From Azotobacter vinelandii CA (GTDB lineage Bacteria; Pseudomonadota; Gammaproteobacteria; Pseudomonadales; Pseudomonadaceae), in the NCBI RefSeq assembly GCF_000380335.1, contig NC_021149.1, forward strand, positions 3,586,501-3,650,500: 64,000 bases of DNA, written 5' to 3'. Position 1 is the first letter of the stretch. Each line of letters opens with the position of its first letter. Below, piece after piece: positions 28,495 to 38,247 of this stretch. The notes below the pieces were generated by a model. It worked only from the letters and a program-made list of their open reading frames with translations, was not told the origin of the DNA and did not search any database. The translations under genes and the position numbers were made by a program.

Positions 28495-29061
28495 TCATCG
28501 CCCAGGGCTGGAGCGGCTCAAGCGCTTGGCATTGCCCACCGCCCGCCTATGCAGCGGAGCCACCCCCTTGCCCAGCACATCCAGCATGGCGGACTGAACC
28601 GCCTGCGCCGACTTGAACCATGCATCCTTGCCGACCAGCATCGGGTTCCACGTCCTCATCAGCGAGAAGACCAGCTCCTGATTGGCATGGAACATCTGCA
28701 GGTACATGGCCATCCAGGACTCACCGAAGGCGGCCAGCTTTTCCGCTCCCATCAGTTGGAACTCGCGTCGGTCCCTGGCGGTCGGAGCCGTCCCCGCCAT
28801 GGCCATGCGTGCCATGCGCTGCGCGACGACAAGCGGCACAGCCATTGCCAGCTCGACTACCTGCTTGGAAGCACGATTCGTTCGACGACGAGCCCGAGCC
28901 ATACTGTCCTCCACGAAGCGCACCATGAACGGCGCGGCAAGGTTATGAACAACCGCAAAGCCCACTGCCAGGAACAATAGCAGAAGGAAGCACAGGAATC
29001 CGCCCAACCGATCACTCCATTTTCGGACCGACACCCGGACCTGGCTCAGTCCCCAAACCAC
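28495..29061 (-). CDS. Hypothetical membrane-anchored protein, phasin-like C terminus
   Basis: 188 residues: a basic N terminus, one strong transmembrane segment (FLCFLLLLFLAVGFAVVHNLAA, about 22-43), then helical, Ala/Met/Arg-rich sequence and a C-terminal part (EKLAAFGESWMAMYLQMFHANQELVFSLM) reminiscent of phasins that coat polyhydroxyalkanoate granules. The resemblance is by eye only. No neighbour explains it. Confidence 0.55.
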   Translation of the reverse strand: MVWGLSQVRVSVRKWSDRLGGFLCFLLLLFLAVGFAVVHNLAAPFMVRFVEDSMARARRRTNRASKQVVELAMAVPLVVAQRMARMAMAGTAPTARDRREFQLMGAEKLAAFGESWMAMYLQMFHANQELVFSLMRTWNPMLVGKDAWFKSAQAVQSAMLDVLGKGVAPLHRRAVGNAKRLSRSSPGR

Positions 29062-29125
29062 CGGCTCGCGCCTGGCTGCCCCGAAGGGTCCATGACACGG
29101 CCGACGCCCGCATCGGCCGGCGCCT

Positions 29126-30622
29126 TCAGATCAGCCCCAGCAGGGGCCACCAGGTGAGGGCGAAGAGGAGCAGCAGCGCATAGCCGGCCACCGTGAGCCA
29201 GAGGCCAACCATGGTGAACTGTCGCGTAGTGAAGGTTTCCGTACCCAGACAGACCATGTTCTGCGGTGCGTTCACGGGCAGGATGAAACCGAAGCTGACA
29301 GTGAAGGCCAACAGCATGGCGATGCCCGGTGCGTTCAGATCCGGCACGCTGGCCAGCACATTGATCAGGATCGGCATCAGGGCGGCGGTCAACGCGGTGG
29401 CACTGGCAAAGCCCAGGTGGATCAGAATCAGGAAAGCCGACAGCAGGGCGAAAATGGCGAAGGGCGACAGCGTATCAAGCTGGAAAGCCTGTACCACGGA
29501 ACTGGAAAGCCACTGTGCCGCCTTGGTATCGAGCAGCGCGGTGCCCAGGCTGATGCCAACGGCGAAGACGATCACCGTTCCCCAGGGAATCAGCTTCTGC
29601 GCCTGTTTCCAGGTCATCACGCCGATACCGGGAAGCAGCATCAGAGCGACACCGGCGATGGTGGTAGAGGCGGTGTCGAGCGAATGAAGCTTGTTCTCCG
29701 TCGCCCAGAGTCCGAGGAGAACGAGCGAGATCGCCAGCAGGCGCTTTTCGGGAGCCGTCATGGAACCCAGCGCCCTATAGGATTCGGCCATGGCCTGCTT
29801 GCCACCGGGGATTTCCTCGATTTCTGGCGGCAACACCTTGCGCACCACGAAATAAAGGATGACCGACATGATGACCGCCCAGGGCGCGCCGGCGATCAGC
29901 CAATCGACCCAGGCCAGCGCCTGGTCGGCGCCGAACTGCTTTTCCACGAACCCCCGCGACAACAGGTTCTGGGCGGCGGAGGTCATGATGCCGATGTTCC
30001 AGATGCTGGTCGCCTGGGCGATGGTGATCATGATCGAAGCGGCGAGCGGCCCCTTGCGATCCAGTTTCAGAGAAGCGATACCGCCCAGCATGATGGGGAC
30101 CACGCAGGCCGTGCGGGCGGTGGCACTGGGTACCACGAAGCTGAGCAGGATAGTGACGATGATGGAAACGATCAGCACCCTTCTGCCACCCGCCCCGATA
30201 TGGGACATGGTGAATAGCGCAATACGCTGGTCGAGCCCCGTCACCGTCATGGCGGCAGCGATGAACAAAGCGGCGGCGACGAGCGCCAGGCCCGAATTGG
30301 AAAAACCCGCCAGCGCCAGTTTGAGTCCCCCCTGGGTACCGTATGGCACATCGGGATTGGCCACCGAGGGGGCGCTGCCCACCAGGAAAATGATCAGGGC
30401 TGCGATCAGGATGGAGCTGACGGTGTAATCCATCGCCTCCGAAATCCAGATGATCACGGCGAAAGCCAGTATGGCCAGCATGTGCTGGCCGGCGGCGGGC
30501 AAGCTGCCTTGCAGCGGCAGAAGCTCGATGCCGACGGCGGCCGCGACGGCCAGAATGGCGCCGATGGCCTGTCCTCTGGTGAATCGGGGGTTGGCAACCG
30601 GGGCTGCGGTAACGGCGGACAA
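29126..30622 (-). CDS. DASS/SLC13-family sodium-anion symporter
   Basis: 498-residue multi-spanning transporter of the divalent anion:Na+ symporter family. Signature-like segments: SFVVPSATARTACVVPIMLG and LGFASATALTAALMPI, the paired SNT-type hairpins. Substrate is likely a di- or tricarboxylate but sulfate-type anions cannot be excluded. Start is TTG at 30622 with AGGAG eight bases upstream; no better ATG gives a full N terminus. Confidence 0.88.
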   Translation of the reverse strand: MSAVTAAPVANPRFTRGQAIGAILAVAAAVGIELLPLQGSLPAAGQHMLAILAFAVIIWISEAMDYTVSSILIAALIIFLVGSAPSVANPDVPYGTQGGLKLALAGFSNSGLALVAAALFIAAAMTVTGLDQRIALFTMSHIGAGGRRVLIVSIIVTILLSFVVPSATARTACVVPIMLGGIASLKLDRKGPLAASIMITIAQATSIWNIGIMTSAAQNLLSRGFVEKQFGADQALAWVDWLIAGAPWAVIMSVILYFVVRKVLPPEIEEIPGGKQAMAESYRALGSMTAPEKRLLAISLVLLGLWATENKLHSLDTASTTIAGVALMLLPGIGVMTWKQAQKLIPWGTVIVFAVGISLGTALLDTKAAQWLSSSVVQAFQLDTLSPFAIFALLSAFLILIHLGFASATALTAALMPILINVLASVPDLNAPGIAMLLAFTVSFGFILPVNAPQNMVCLGTETFTTRQFTMVGLWLTVAGYALLLLFALTWWPLLGLI

Positions 30623-31074
30623 AAGAAATCTCCTCGAAAATAGGGCGATCGATACAGTGAACTGTAATTCTCCGTCGATGACTGAAGTTGAGATGGATCA
30701 ACCGTCTCGCCCCCTCCATGACCGGCATTTCCGGCTCGAGGCCGCCCTGCTGCGAGCCTGCCCGGTTATGGGGCCCCGGCCGGCGCTCGAAGAGCGAGCC
30801 GGACGAGTCGCCAACGAAACGCCTGTGCGCCCTCCCCCCAGGCCCGCCGGCACCCCGCACCGCTCTCGAGCTGCGGGGCCGAGCATACGGACACGGCTCA
30901 TCGAACCAGGCGCGCACTCCGATTTTTGGCGTGAGCCATGGGCTAGAACAATGTCGCCGATGGTGCGACTCTCAACTCCTATCCTGATGAGAGCAGTGTT
31001 CCTCGTTCAGGTCATTCAGGCAGCCAGGACCTTCTGGAGGAATCTCCGGATCAAGAGCCGCTAGGAGACAGGTG
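30623..31074 (+). other. Intergenic region, no gene seen
   Basis: 450 bases between the symporter and the DUF3016 gene, which diverge. The small frames on both strands are Pro/Arg-rich, lack ribosome sites and contradict one another. Promoters for both neighbours are expected but none is clear. Confidence 0.5.
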
Positions 31075-31584
31075 ATGCGCTCCATCCTGTTCGCCGCGCT
31101 GACGACGCTCGATCTGGCCGTCGGCGGGTCAAGGCCGATCGCGGCAGAGCCTCGTGTCACGGTCGAGTTCACACAGCCCGAGAACTTCCGTGACGCCACC
31201 CTGAGCGGCCGCCACCGTGGTGCCGACGAACGAGTGCTGAACGAACTGCGCACCAGCTTCGAATACCTGGGCGAGCGCTATCTGGCTCCAGGCCTGAGCC
31301 TGCATGTCGAGGTGACCGACATCGACTTGGCCGGACGTCACGAGCCCTGGTGGAGGAGTCAGGGTTACGACATGCGTGTGATGCGTGAAATCGACTGGCC
31401 GAGCATCAACCTGAACTATGAGCTACGGCGTAACGGCACGGTGATCGCCAGCGAGAAGGCAAGGATCACCGACCCCTCGTATCTGCAGCACCCCGGACGG
31501 CACGGATATGGCATCAGAGATCCGCTCTACGCCGAGAAATACATGCTTGACCTGTGGTTCCGGCAACGCTTTATCGACCGATAG
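31075..31584 (+). CDS. DUF3016 exported protein
   Basis: 169 residues with a signal peptide (SILFAALTTLDLAVGGSRPIAA) and the DUF3016 pattern: VTVEFTQPENFRDA, LGERYLAPGLSLHVEVTDIDLAGRHEPWW, then a C-terminal LDLWFRQRF. Family members are secreted or periplasmic proteins of unknown function. ATG 31075 has GGAG seven bases upstream. Confidence 0.82.
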   Translation: MRSILFAALTTLDLAVGGSRPIAAEPRVTVEFTQPENFRDATLSGRHRGADERVLNELRTSFEYLGERYLAPGLSLHVEVTDIDLAGRHEPWWRSQGYDMRVMREIDWPSINLNYELRRNGTVIASEKARITDPSYLQHPGRHGYGIRDPLYAEKYMLDLWFRQRFIDR

Positions 31585-31907
31585 GATGGAAGAATCGCCC
31601 TGAGAATAGGCAGCGCTTTCGGCTCCATGGCGTAGGCATGGCCTGAAGGCAAGGAGGGAGGTGACCACCCTCCTCCGGCAAAGCGACAGGCATTTGCCCG
31701 CTCCCGGCAAAGCGCGCAGCCGAAGAAGCAGCCTTGCCAGCCCGGCCCCTCCTTAAGCATAAGAAAGCGATTTTTTTATTGATCCATGTCAACGAAATCG
31801 GTAGCTTCCATACCAAGGAAGACGGAACAGCGGCGATAACAGCGCCACATCCCGTCCCGATTGAATCGACTGGTAACGACCGCTCGTCTCGCTCTGGGGG
31901 AACCACC
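31585..31907 (+). other. Intergenic region, no gene seen
   Basis: About 320 bases between the DUF3016 and glycine-zipper genes. Around 31760-31790 is a short A+T-rich patch (GATTTTTTTATTGATCC) that could be part of a promoter. No credible gene on either strand. Confidence 0.5.
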
Positions 31908-32295
31908 ATGAACAAATTCGGAATGCTGGCCCTGACCATCGGCATGCTCACCGTCGGCACCGTCAACGCCGCCGAAATCGTCCGGGAAGTGACGAGTGAG
32001 ACTTCGGGCCAGGCCACGGGTGGCATGAGCGGCATGATGGCCGGCTCCGTCGGCGGTCCGATCGGTGCGGTGATCGGCGCAGGCTTCGGCGCGCTGTTCG
32101 GCGGTTCAGGCCAGAAGGCCCTGGGTGCCAGCGAGCGTATCTACCTGGTACGCACCGACAGCGGCGAACTGAAGAAATACCGCTCGCCGAACTACGTCTT
32201 CGCCGAAGGCGACAAGGTGGTGCCACGGCAACCGTCCGCGTCCGTATGGCTGGACTCCCGAGACCGCCGAAGCCTTCGCTTACAACGGCAACTAA
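31908..32295 (+). pseudogene. Glycine-zipper outer-membrane-type protein, apparent frameshift
   Basis: Starts MNKFGMLALTIGMLTVGTVNAAE (signal peptide), then a Gly-zipper hairpin (MSGMMAGSVGGPIGAVIGAGFGALFGG, in part) and a C-terminal domain with ERIYLVRTDSGELKKYRSPNYVFAEGDKVV. After that the same frame turns into Arg/Ser/His-rich sequence running on to 32510, while the +1 frame reads protein-like RPYGWTPETAEAFAYNGN and stops at 32293-32295. A net one-base insertion (or two-base loss) near 32220-32250 explains this. If the frame is genuine, the protein would be about 200 residues with an odd tail. Confidence 0.6.
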
Positions 32296-33389
32296 TGTAT
32301 GAGGTGGACAGCGCCCGGGTTGTCCACCATCACCGATCCCGCAATGGCCTGATACTTCCTCCCTGCTCTCCCGGCGGCACCAGCGACTTGATTGGGCTGC
32401 CCTTCCCACGACGTCACCTTACTTCCGACGACCAGTCTGCTATGCGGGACGAGCGCGCAGTCGCCCAAGGCTCCCCTCATACCGGAACCGGTGATCGAGC
32501 ACTGACATAACCCACCTCGACACCGGTAACGCCACGAACCTGCCGATGCGCGGCTTCAATGCACCAGAAGCACGCTGCTCCCGGGGTAATGAACGACTCC
32601 TGCATATGTTGTTCTCGTTGGCTAAATTACGGGTTGCCCCCTCAGAGCCGATCACGGCGATGTCAAGGAAACCCCGCAAAAACTACGTATTGAAGTATTT
32701 ATAAGCGAATATGTTCAGAGAATAAGTATTGGGCACTCAAAGAGCCTCAGTCGCGCAACATTCTCCGGCTATACACGCCATCTGAATTGCCGGCGCCTGT
32801 GTGCACCACATTCCAACACTGCTCGGAGAATCATCGGTCGAGGAGCAGTGGTTTCAACTTCAAGGCCCACCGCTTACCACTCGGAGAGTTCACCCACGAG
32901 ACGGTGAACCGATACTCCTTGCCCTCGTCAATGTGGCGGCGTCGAAAAAAGCCTGCAAAACCCGGAAAGATCGAGCGTCAAGGTTCTCCGAAATACCGTA
33001 GCGACCTGAAATTTCCAGCTCGGGGTGCAGTCGCCAGACAGCATGCCGATCAGGTCGACGCTTTTCCGGCCCAGCAGCGAGAGTCACTGCCCGCACGGAG
33101 TGATTGGCATGGCACAAGGATCAGCCATGGCAATCTCCTGCAGCGCAGATAGCCCTCTCAGTAGGATTTCTCCTCTTCGATCCGCTCACGCAAACTGCTG
33201 ATCCAGACCACTGGTGGAATGAATGGCAGACCTGCGAAACGAATTGATCAATCTGGTGCATAGGTGCGTGTGGTCTTTCCAGCCTACCGGGCAACCTGAC
33301 GCGACATAGAGTGACTGGCCAGGCTCGATTCGATCGTCGCCTCCAAAGTGGAGAATCGACCTCATCGGTCACAGAAGGAAGTTCCAATA
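32296..33389 (+). other. Long gene-poor region
   Basis: 1.1 kb with no supported gene. Parts near 32590-32780 and 33100-33250 are A+T-richer than the flanks. Short frames on both strands lack ribosome sites and family signals. The only structured element is the promoter motif at 33243-33270. The region may be decayed coding DNA. Confidence 0.55.
33243..33270 (+). promoter_or_regulatory. Regulon-type operator, copy A (small secreted protein)
   Basis: Contains the perfect palindrome ATTGATCAAT followed after five bases by GCATAGGT and then GCGTG. A -10-like CATAGA lies 62 bases downstream of the motif start. The ATG of the small secreted protein is 147 bases from the motif start. 27 of 28 bases match copy B. 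Confidence 0.65.
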
Positions 33390-33554
33390 ATGAGGAAGTT
33401 GATTCTATTGTTTGGCGTTCTATTGAACGCACTCACTGTAATGGCTGCAGAACTGCTGGTGACCCCAAGCGCCGGCCATGTGGATCTTTATGATCGCGTC
33501 AGTCTGATCCCGTTCGACAAACTGACCGCCTTCTTCCGTAACAACCTGAAGTAG
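33390..33554 (+). CDS. Small secreted protein of 54 residues
   Basis: MRKLILLFGVLLNALTVMAA is a textbook signal peptide; the mature part is only about 34 residues (starting ELLVTPSAGHVDLYDR, then a basic tail FFRNNLK). ATG 33390 has AGGAAG upstream. No family recognised. It is downstream of operator copy A and next to the alcohol dehydrogenase transcription unit, suggesting regulation with the redox cluster. Confidence 0.65.
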   Translation: MRKLILLFGVLLNALTVMAAELLVTPSAGHVDLYDRVSLIPFDKLTAFFRNNLK

Positions 33555-33682
33555 CCCGACTATCCGTGTTGCCACGGTCGCTCGATAAAAAGGCCATGCC
33601 ATTGAACGTGGCCTTTTCGCTCGACGCGGATTACCCCGCCACCCGTACCTGCCGGGCGCCCGAAGGCGAACGACGAACCCGG

Positions 33683-33710
33683 ATTGATCAATCTGCTGCA
33701 TAGGTGCGTG
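33683..33710 (+). promoter_or_regulatory. Regulon-type operator, copy B (alcohol dehydrogenase)
   Basis: ATTGATCAAT, five bases, GCATAGGT, GCGTG; near-identical to copy A 440 bases upstream. A -10-like TACATT starts 65 bases after the motif start. The dehydrogenase ATG is 129 bases from the motif start. Confidence 0.65.
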
Positions 33711-33811
33711 CGACCCTGGTGACTTATTCGATCGGCCCGTATCGGCCTACATTGGCCATCTCGCCCGCGCGTCATATCGAGCGCACGGCACGTTGATGAA
33801 AGGAGCCTTCC

Positions 33812-34861
33812 ATGGTTGTAAAAGCATACGGAGCCTATGCCGGCGACAAGCCCCTCGAACCGCTGGAGATCACCCGCCGCCCCCCGGGGCCGCATGATGT
33901 CCAGATCGACATCACCTATTGCGGTATCTGCCATTCCGACCTGCATCAGGTGCGCGCCGAGTGGGCCGGCACCCGGTTCCCCTGCGTTCCGGGCCATGAG
34001 ATCGTCGGCCGCGTGTCGGCCGTCGGTGCGCATGTGTCGGACTTCCGTGCGGGCGACCTGGTGGGCATCGGCTGCATCGTCGACAGTTGCAGGCACTGCG
34101 AAGAATGCGACGCCGGCCTGGAAAACTACTGCGATGGCATGGTCGGCACCTACAACTTCCCGACGCCGGACGAGCCGGGCTGGACGCTGGGCGGCTACTC
34201 GCAGCGGATCGTCGTGCACGAAGGTTACGTGCTGCGCATCCGGCACCCCGAAGATCAGCTCGCCGCCGTGGCGCCGCTGCTGTGTGCGGGCATCACGACC
34301 TACTCGCCGCTGCGTCACTGGCAGGCCGGCCCGGGCAAGAAGGTCGGCATCGTCGGCATCGGCGGCCTGGGCCACATGGGCATCAAGCTCGCCCATGCGA
34401 TGGGCGCGCACGTGGTGGCGTTCACCACCTCCGCGTCCAAACGCGAGGACGCCAAGGCACTCGGCGCCGACGAGGTCGTGGTATCGCGCAATCCCGGGGA
34501 AATGGCGGCCCATGCGAAGAGCTTCGACCTGATCCTGAATACCGTTGCCGCGCCGCACGACCTCGATGCCTTCCTGAGCCTGTTGAAGCGGGACGGCACC
34601 CTGACGCTGGTGGGCGCGCCGGCCTCGCCCCACCCTTCCCCCGACGTGTTCAACCTGATCTTCAAGCGCCGCTCGATCGCCGGCTCGATGATCGGCGGCA
34701 TCCCGGAAACTCAGGAAATGCTCGACTTCTGCGCCGAGCACGGCATCGTCGCGGACATCGAGCTGATCAGGGCCGAGCAGATCAACGAGGCCTACGAACG
34801 GATGCTCAGGGGCGACATCAAGTACCGCTTCGTGATCGACTCCGCCACCCTGGCGGGTTGA
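33812..34861 (+). CDS. Zinc-dependent alcohol dehydrogenase, YahK/cinnamyl type
   Basis: 349-residue medium-chain dehydrogenase. Catalytic zinc ligands in CGICHSD and GHEIVG; structural zinc Cys cluster in CIVDSCRHCEECDAG...YC. Rossmann segment VGIVGIGGLGHMGIKLAHAMGA, followed by Ser/Lys residues (TTSASKREDAK) suggesting NADP preference. This subgroup reduces a wide range of aldehydes. A clear AAAGGAG site precedes the ATG. First gene of a likely two-gene unit with the SDR, 15 bases downstream. Confidence 0.93.
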   Translation: MVVKAYGAYAGDKPLEPLEITRRPPGPHDVQIDITYCGICHSDLHQVRAEWAGTRFPCVPGHEIVGRVSAVGAHVSDFRAGDLVGIGCIVDSCRHCEECDAGLENYCDGMVGTYNFPTPDEPGWTLGGYSQRIVVHEGYVLRIRHPEDQLAAVAPLLCAGITTYSPLRHWQAGPGKKVGIVGIGGLGHMGIKLAHAMGAHVVAFTTSASKREDAKALGADEVVVSRNPGEMAAHAKSFDLILNTVAAPHDLDAFLSLLKRDGTLTLVGAPASPHPSPDVFNLIFKRRSIAGSMIGGIPETQEMLDFCAEHGIVADIELIRAEQINEAYERMLRGDIKYRFVIDSATLAG

Positions 34862-34875
34862 TCGAGAGAAGGCCC

Positions 34876-35746
34876 ATGGGCATCACCTATGACTTCAAGG
34901 GACAGGTGGCACTGGTCACCGGCGCCGCCTCGGGCATGGGACTGGCCACGACCCGCGCCTTTGCCGCCGCCGGGGCCTCTGTCGTGCTGTCGGATGTGAA
35001 CGAGGCAGCCCTGCAGCACGCGACGGAATCCCTCGAGGACGCTGGTGGCGACGTTATCGGCGTGGCCTGCGACGTTTCCGACGAGGCACAGGTAGAGGCG
35101 CTGGTCGGACAGGCCGTTTCGACCTTCGGCCGACTGGACACCGCTCTCAACAATGCGGGCATACAGGTTCCCGCCAGCGAGATCGCCGATCAGCCGCTGG
35201 CGGATTTCGACCGTGTCACCGCCGTCAACCTGCGCGGCGTCCGGGCCTGCATGAAACACGAACTGGTGCAGACGCGGCATCAGGGCAGCGGTGCGATCGT
35301 CAACTGTTCGTCGATTGGCGGACTGGTCGGCCGCGGACTGCTTGCCGCCTACCATGGCTCCAAGCACGGCGTGGTCCCTGACCCGCAGCGCCGCCCCCGA
35401 ATATGCCGCGCGCGGCATCCGCGTGAACGCCGTATGTCCCGGTACGATCGACACGCCCATGGTGTCGAACATGCTGGACAGAGGCATGCTGGTCATGGAT
35501 GACCTGCTGCGCGAACTGCCGATGGCACGCCTGGGACGCCCGGAAGAAATCGCCGATGCGGTGCTGTGGCTGTGCAGCCCCGGCTCCACCTTCGTCACCG
35601 GCCAGGCCTTGGCCGTCGACGGCGGTTCCACCGCATACCGAGGCCCTCGTAGCCACCTTCGACCCCGGCAGGTGCCGTCAGCCGCCGGGGACAGTCTTTG
35701 TGTGCCACCCACGCGGCCCAGCCGAGAATCCCGACTTCATCGTTGA
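34876..35746 (+). pseudogene. Short-chain dehydrogenase/reductase, frameshifted
   Basis: Begins MGITYDFKGQVALVTGAASGMG (TGxxxGxG NAD(P) motif), with NNAG, the catalytic Ser of NCSSIGG and YHGSK as YxxxK. After HGVV at about 35376 the frame becomes Arg-rich nonsense, but the +1 frame continues LTRSAAPEYAARGIRVNAVCPGTIDTPM (in part) to VDGGSTA. Restoring two bases (GG) after 35376 gives the canonical HGVVGLTRSAA, so a two-base deletion is the simplest reading. The restored frame then runs about 35 residues past the normal SDR end to 35746. Confidence 0.8.
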
Positions 35747-35863
35747 GTTCCTGTCACGGTTGATAACCAGGCGGCCTGCGGGCGCCATCGCGCCTGGCCG
35801 CCGAAAGAGGAACGGGGCGTATCCGGTTGGTACAATTTCGCCGTCCATGCCTGGAACGAATCG

Positions 35864-36757
35864 ATGCCTCGGGAACACTACAGCGAGTTGCTCGCCTTGA
35901 TAGCCGTTGCACGGGAACGCAGCTTCACCCGCGCAGCCGCCCAGCTCGGCATCTCCCAGTCGATGCTCAGCCATACGATCCGTGGGCTGGAAGCCCGTCT
36001 CGGGGTGCGACTGCTGACGCGGACCACGCGCAGCGTATCGGTCACGGAGGCCGGCGAACGGCTGTTGCGCGTGGTCGCCCCCCGGCTCAAGGACATCGAG
36101 TCGGAGCTGCGGCATGTCGCCGAGCTGAGCGAAACAGCGGCCGGCACGATCCGCATCACCGCCACCGAACATGCCATCGACACCCTGCTGTGGCCGAAGC
36201 TCTCCGAGATCCTGCCCGCCTACCCGAAGATCAAGGTGGAGCTGAATTCCGACTACGCCCTCACCGATATCGTCCAGGGCCGGTACGACTTCGGCGTTCG
36301 CCTGGGCGATGGGTTGACCAGGGACAGCTCGGCCGTGCGCATCGCGCCCGACCTGCAATTCGCCATCGTCGGCGCGCCGTCGTATTTCGCTTCACGCGCG
36401 ATGCCCGACAAACCCCAGGACCTGGCGAACCACGAGTGCATCAATCTGCGGCTCCCGACACGGGGCAACCTGTACGCCTGGGAACTCAAGAAGAGCCAGA
36501 GCGAGTCGAATGTGCGGGTGGAGGGCCAGTTGGTGTTCAACGGTATCTACCAGATCCTGAACGCCGCGTTGTCGGGGTTCGGACTGGCCTACGTTCCTGA
36601 AGATCTGGCCCGTCCGCATCTCGAATCGGGACGCTTGCTGCCCGTGATGAAAAGCTGGTGGCGCAAGTTTCCCGGCTATCACCTCTACTACTCCAACCAG
36701 CATGAAATCTCACGAGCCATGCAGATCCTGATCGAGGCGCTGCGCTACAGGAAATAG
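35864..36757 (+). CDS. LysR-family transcriptional regulator (copy 1)
   Basis: 297 residues. N-terminal winged HTH (ARERSFTRAAAQLGISQSMLSHTIRGLEARLGVRLLTR, in part) and an effector-binding domain of the subgroup with YDFGVRLGDGL and NLRLPTRGNLYAWEL. It closely resembles the second LysR at 38346, with matching segments throughout (for example GIRI/VTA..HAI and AYVPEDLA/M), so the two are paralogues. Likely binds the shared operator upstream of neighbouring genes; inferred. Confidence 0.93.
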   Translation: MPREHYSELLALIAVARERSFTRAAAQLGISQSMLSHTIRGLEARLGVRLLTRTTRSVSVTEAGERLLRVVAPRLKDIESELRHVAELSETAAGTIRITATEHAIDTLLWPKLSEILPAYPKIKVELNSDYALTDIVQGRYDFGVRLGDGLTRDSSAVRIAPDLQFAIVGAPSYFASRAMPDKPQDLANHECINLRLPTRGNLYAWELKKSQSESNVRVEGQLVFNGIYQILNAALSGFGLAYVPEDLARPHLESGRLLPVMKSWWRKFPGYHLYYSNQHEISRAMQILIEALRYRK

Positions 36758-36846
36758 CCTCGCCCGAGGAAGGCACGCTTCCGCCCCGGGACGGCCTTCA
36801 GCGGTGGAGGCCCCATTCGTGGACGAGCCATGCCGCACAGGCGACA

Positions 36847-36872
36847 GGATTAATCAGCCGGGTTCATAGCGC
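36847..36872 (+). promoter_or_regulatory. Regulon-type operator, degenerate copy D (MFS exporter)
   Basis: ATTAATCAGC, then TTCATAGCGC in the place of GCATAGGTGC. TATCAT lies 65 bases after the motif start, the same spacing as in copy B. Weaker match than copies A-C. Confidence 0.45.
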
Positions 36873-37053
36873 TATTCAGAGTTTTGTGTTTTTCGAATAG
36901 TCCGGCATCCCTATCATGGGGCTCCAACAGCGGCGGCAAGCGAACCATCCCGCTCGCGACATGCACGCCCGGCCGCACCTTCATCCGACCTCGACCACGT
37001 TGCGCCCCTCTTCCGCGAGGCGGTGCCGGGTTGCGTATTGCCAGAGTAGACCG

Positions 37054-38247
37054 ATGACGACTTCAACTCTCGAATCCGTATCTGCCCAACGGCAGATAGG
37101 CAGCGCCGTGGGTTCCATGGCGCTTTGCGTGGCACTGCTGATCGCCTCCGAATTCATGCCGGTCAGCCTGCTGACACCGATCGCCGAAGACCTGCAGGCC
37201 ACCCAGGGCCTGGCGGGACAGGCCATCTCGGTGTCCGGCCTCTTCGCGGTGCTGTCCAGCCTGTTCATCGCACCTGTCGCCGGGCGCTTCGATCGCCGGC
37301 ACGTCCTGATGGGCATGACCCTGCTGATGCTGCTGTCGCTGATCATGATCGCCCTGGCGCCCGACTTTTCCCTGCTGATGACGGCCCGCGCCCTGCTGGG
37401 ACTGGCGATCGGCGGTTTCTGGTCGCTGGCCACGGCGACCGTCATCCGGCTGGTGCCTGCCGAGCGTGTACCGAAGGCGCTTGGCACCATCTACATGGGC
37501 AATGCCATCGCCACGACGTTCGCCGCTCCGATCGGGGCCTACGTGGGAGGACTCCTCGGATGGCGAGTGGTGTTCGGCGCTCTCGTTCCGCTGGTGATCG
37601 TCAACCTGCTGTGGCAGGCCAGGAGCCTTCCCGCGATGCCGCCGCAGGCGACCATTCCGACGATGCGCCTGTTCGAGCTACTCAAACGCAGGCATGTCGC
37701 CCTGGGCATGATCTCGACCATGCTGACGTTCGCGGGTGCGTTCGGCGCCTTCACCTATTTCCGCCCCTTCCTGGAGGCCGAAACGGGCGTGAGCCCGAGC
37801 CAGTTGCCGCTCCTGCTGCTCGGCCTTGGCATGGCCGGATTCGCGGGAACCCACTTCGCCAGCGCCATGCTCCATCGGCAGCGCCTCTACCCGCTCCTGC
37901 GCTACCTCCCCCTGGCCCTCGCCGTCGTCACCCTGGCAATAATGGAGGCCGGGCATCTCTTCTGGGCGGTGGCGGCCATGATGGTCGGCTGGGGAGCGCT
38001 GAACGCTGCCATACCGGTGTGCTGGTCCACCTGGCTGGCCAAGGAAATCGATGACGAGCCGGAAAGCGGCGGTGGACTGCTGGTCGCCTCGATCCAGTTG
38101 GCGATCATGATGGGCGGCGCACTGGGCGGCCAGCTCCTGGACCGTGCCAATGCTTCCGCTCCCCTGGTGGGCGGCGCGATCCTGCTGGTCCTTTCCGCTC
38201 TTGTCATCGGCAACGGCACCCGCATCAGGAAACCGGCACGGGCCTGA
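37054..38247 (+). CDS. MFS exporter, NepI/AraJ-like
   Basis: 397-residue 12-TM major facilitator of the DHA1 class. Motif A-type loop GRFDRRHVLMG after TM2 and a motif C-like GNAIATTFAAPIGAYVGGLLGWR in TM5. Closest by eye to NepI-type purine ribonucleoside and sugar efflux proteins. ATG 37054 begins the cytoplasmic N-terminal tail; the open frame upstream is not membrane-protein-like. Lies between the two LysR genes. Confidence 0.88.
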   Translation: MTTSTLESVSAQRQIGSAVGSMALCVALLIASEFMPVSLLTPIAEDLQATQGLAGQAISVSGLFAVLSSLFIAPVAGRFDRRHVLMGMTLLMLLSLIMIALAPDFSLLMTARALLGLAIGGFWSLATATVIRLVPAERVPKALGTIYMGNAIATTFAAPIGAYVGGLLGWRVVFGALVPLVIVNLLWQARSLPAMPPQATIPTMRLFELLKRRHVALGMISTMLTFAGAFGAFTYFRPFLEAETGVSPSQLPLLLLGLGMAGFAGTHFASAMLHRQRLYPLLRYLPLALAVVTLAIMEAGHLFWAVAAMMVGWGALNAAIPVCWSTWLAKEIDDEPESGGGLLVASIQLAIMMGGALGGQLLDRANASAPLVGGAILLVLSALVIGNGTRIRKPARA

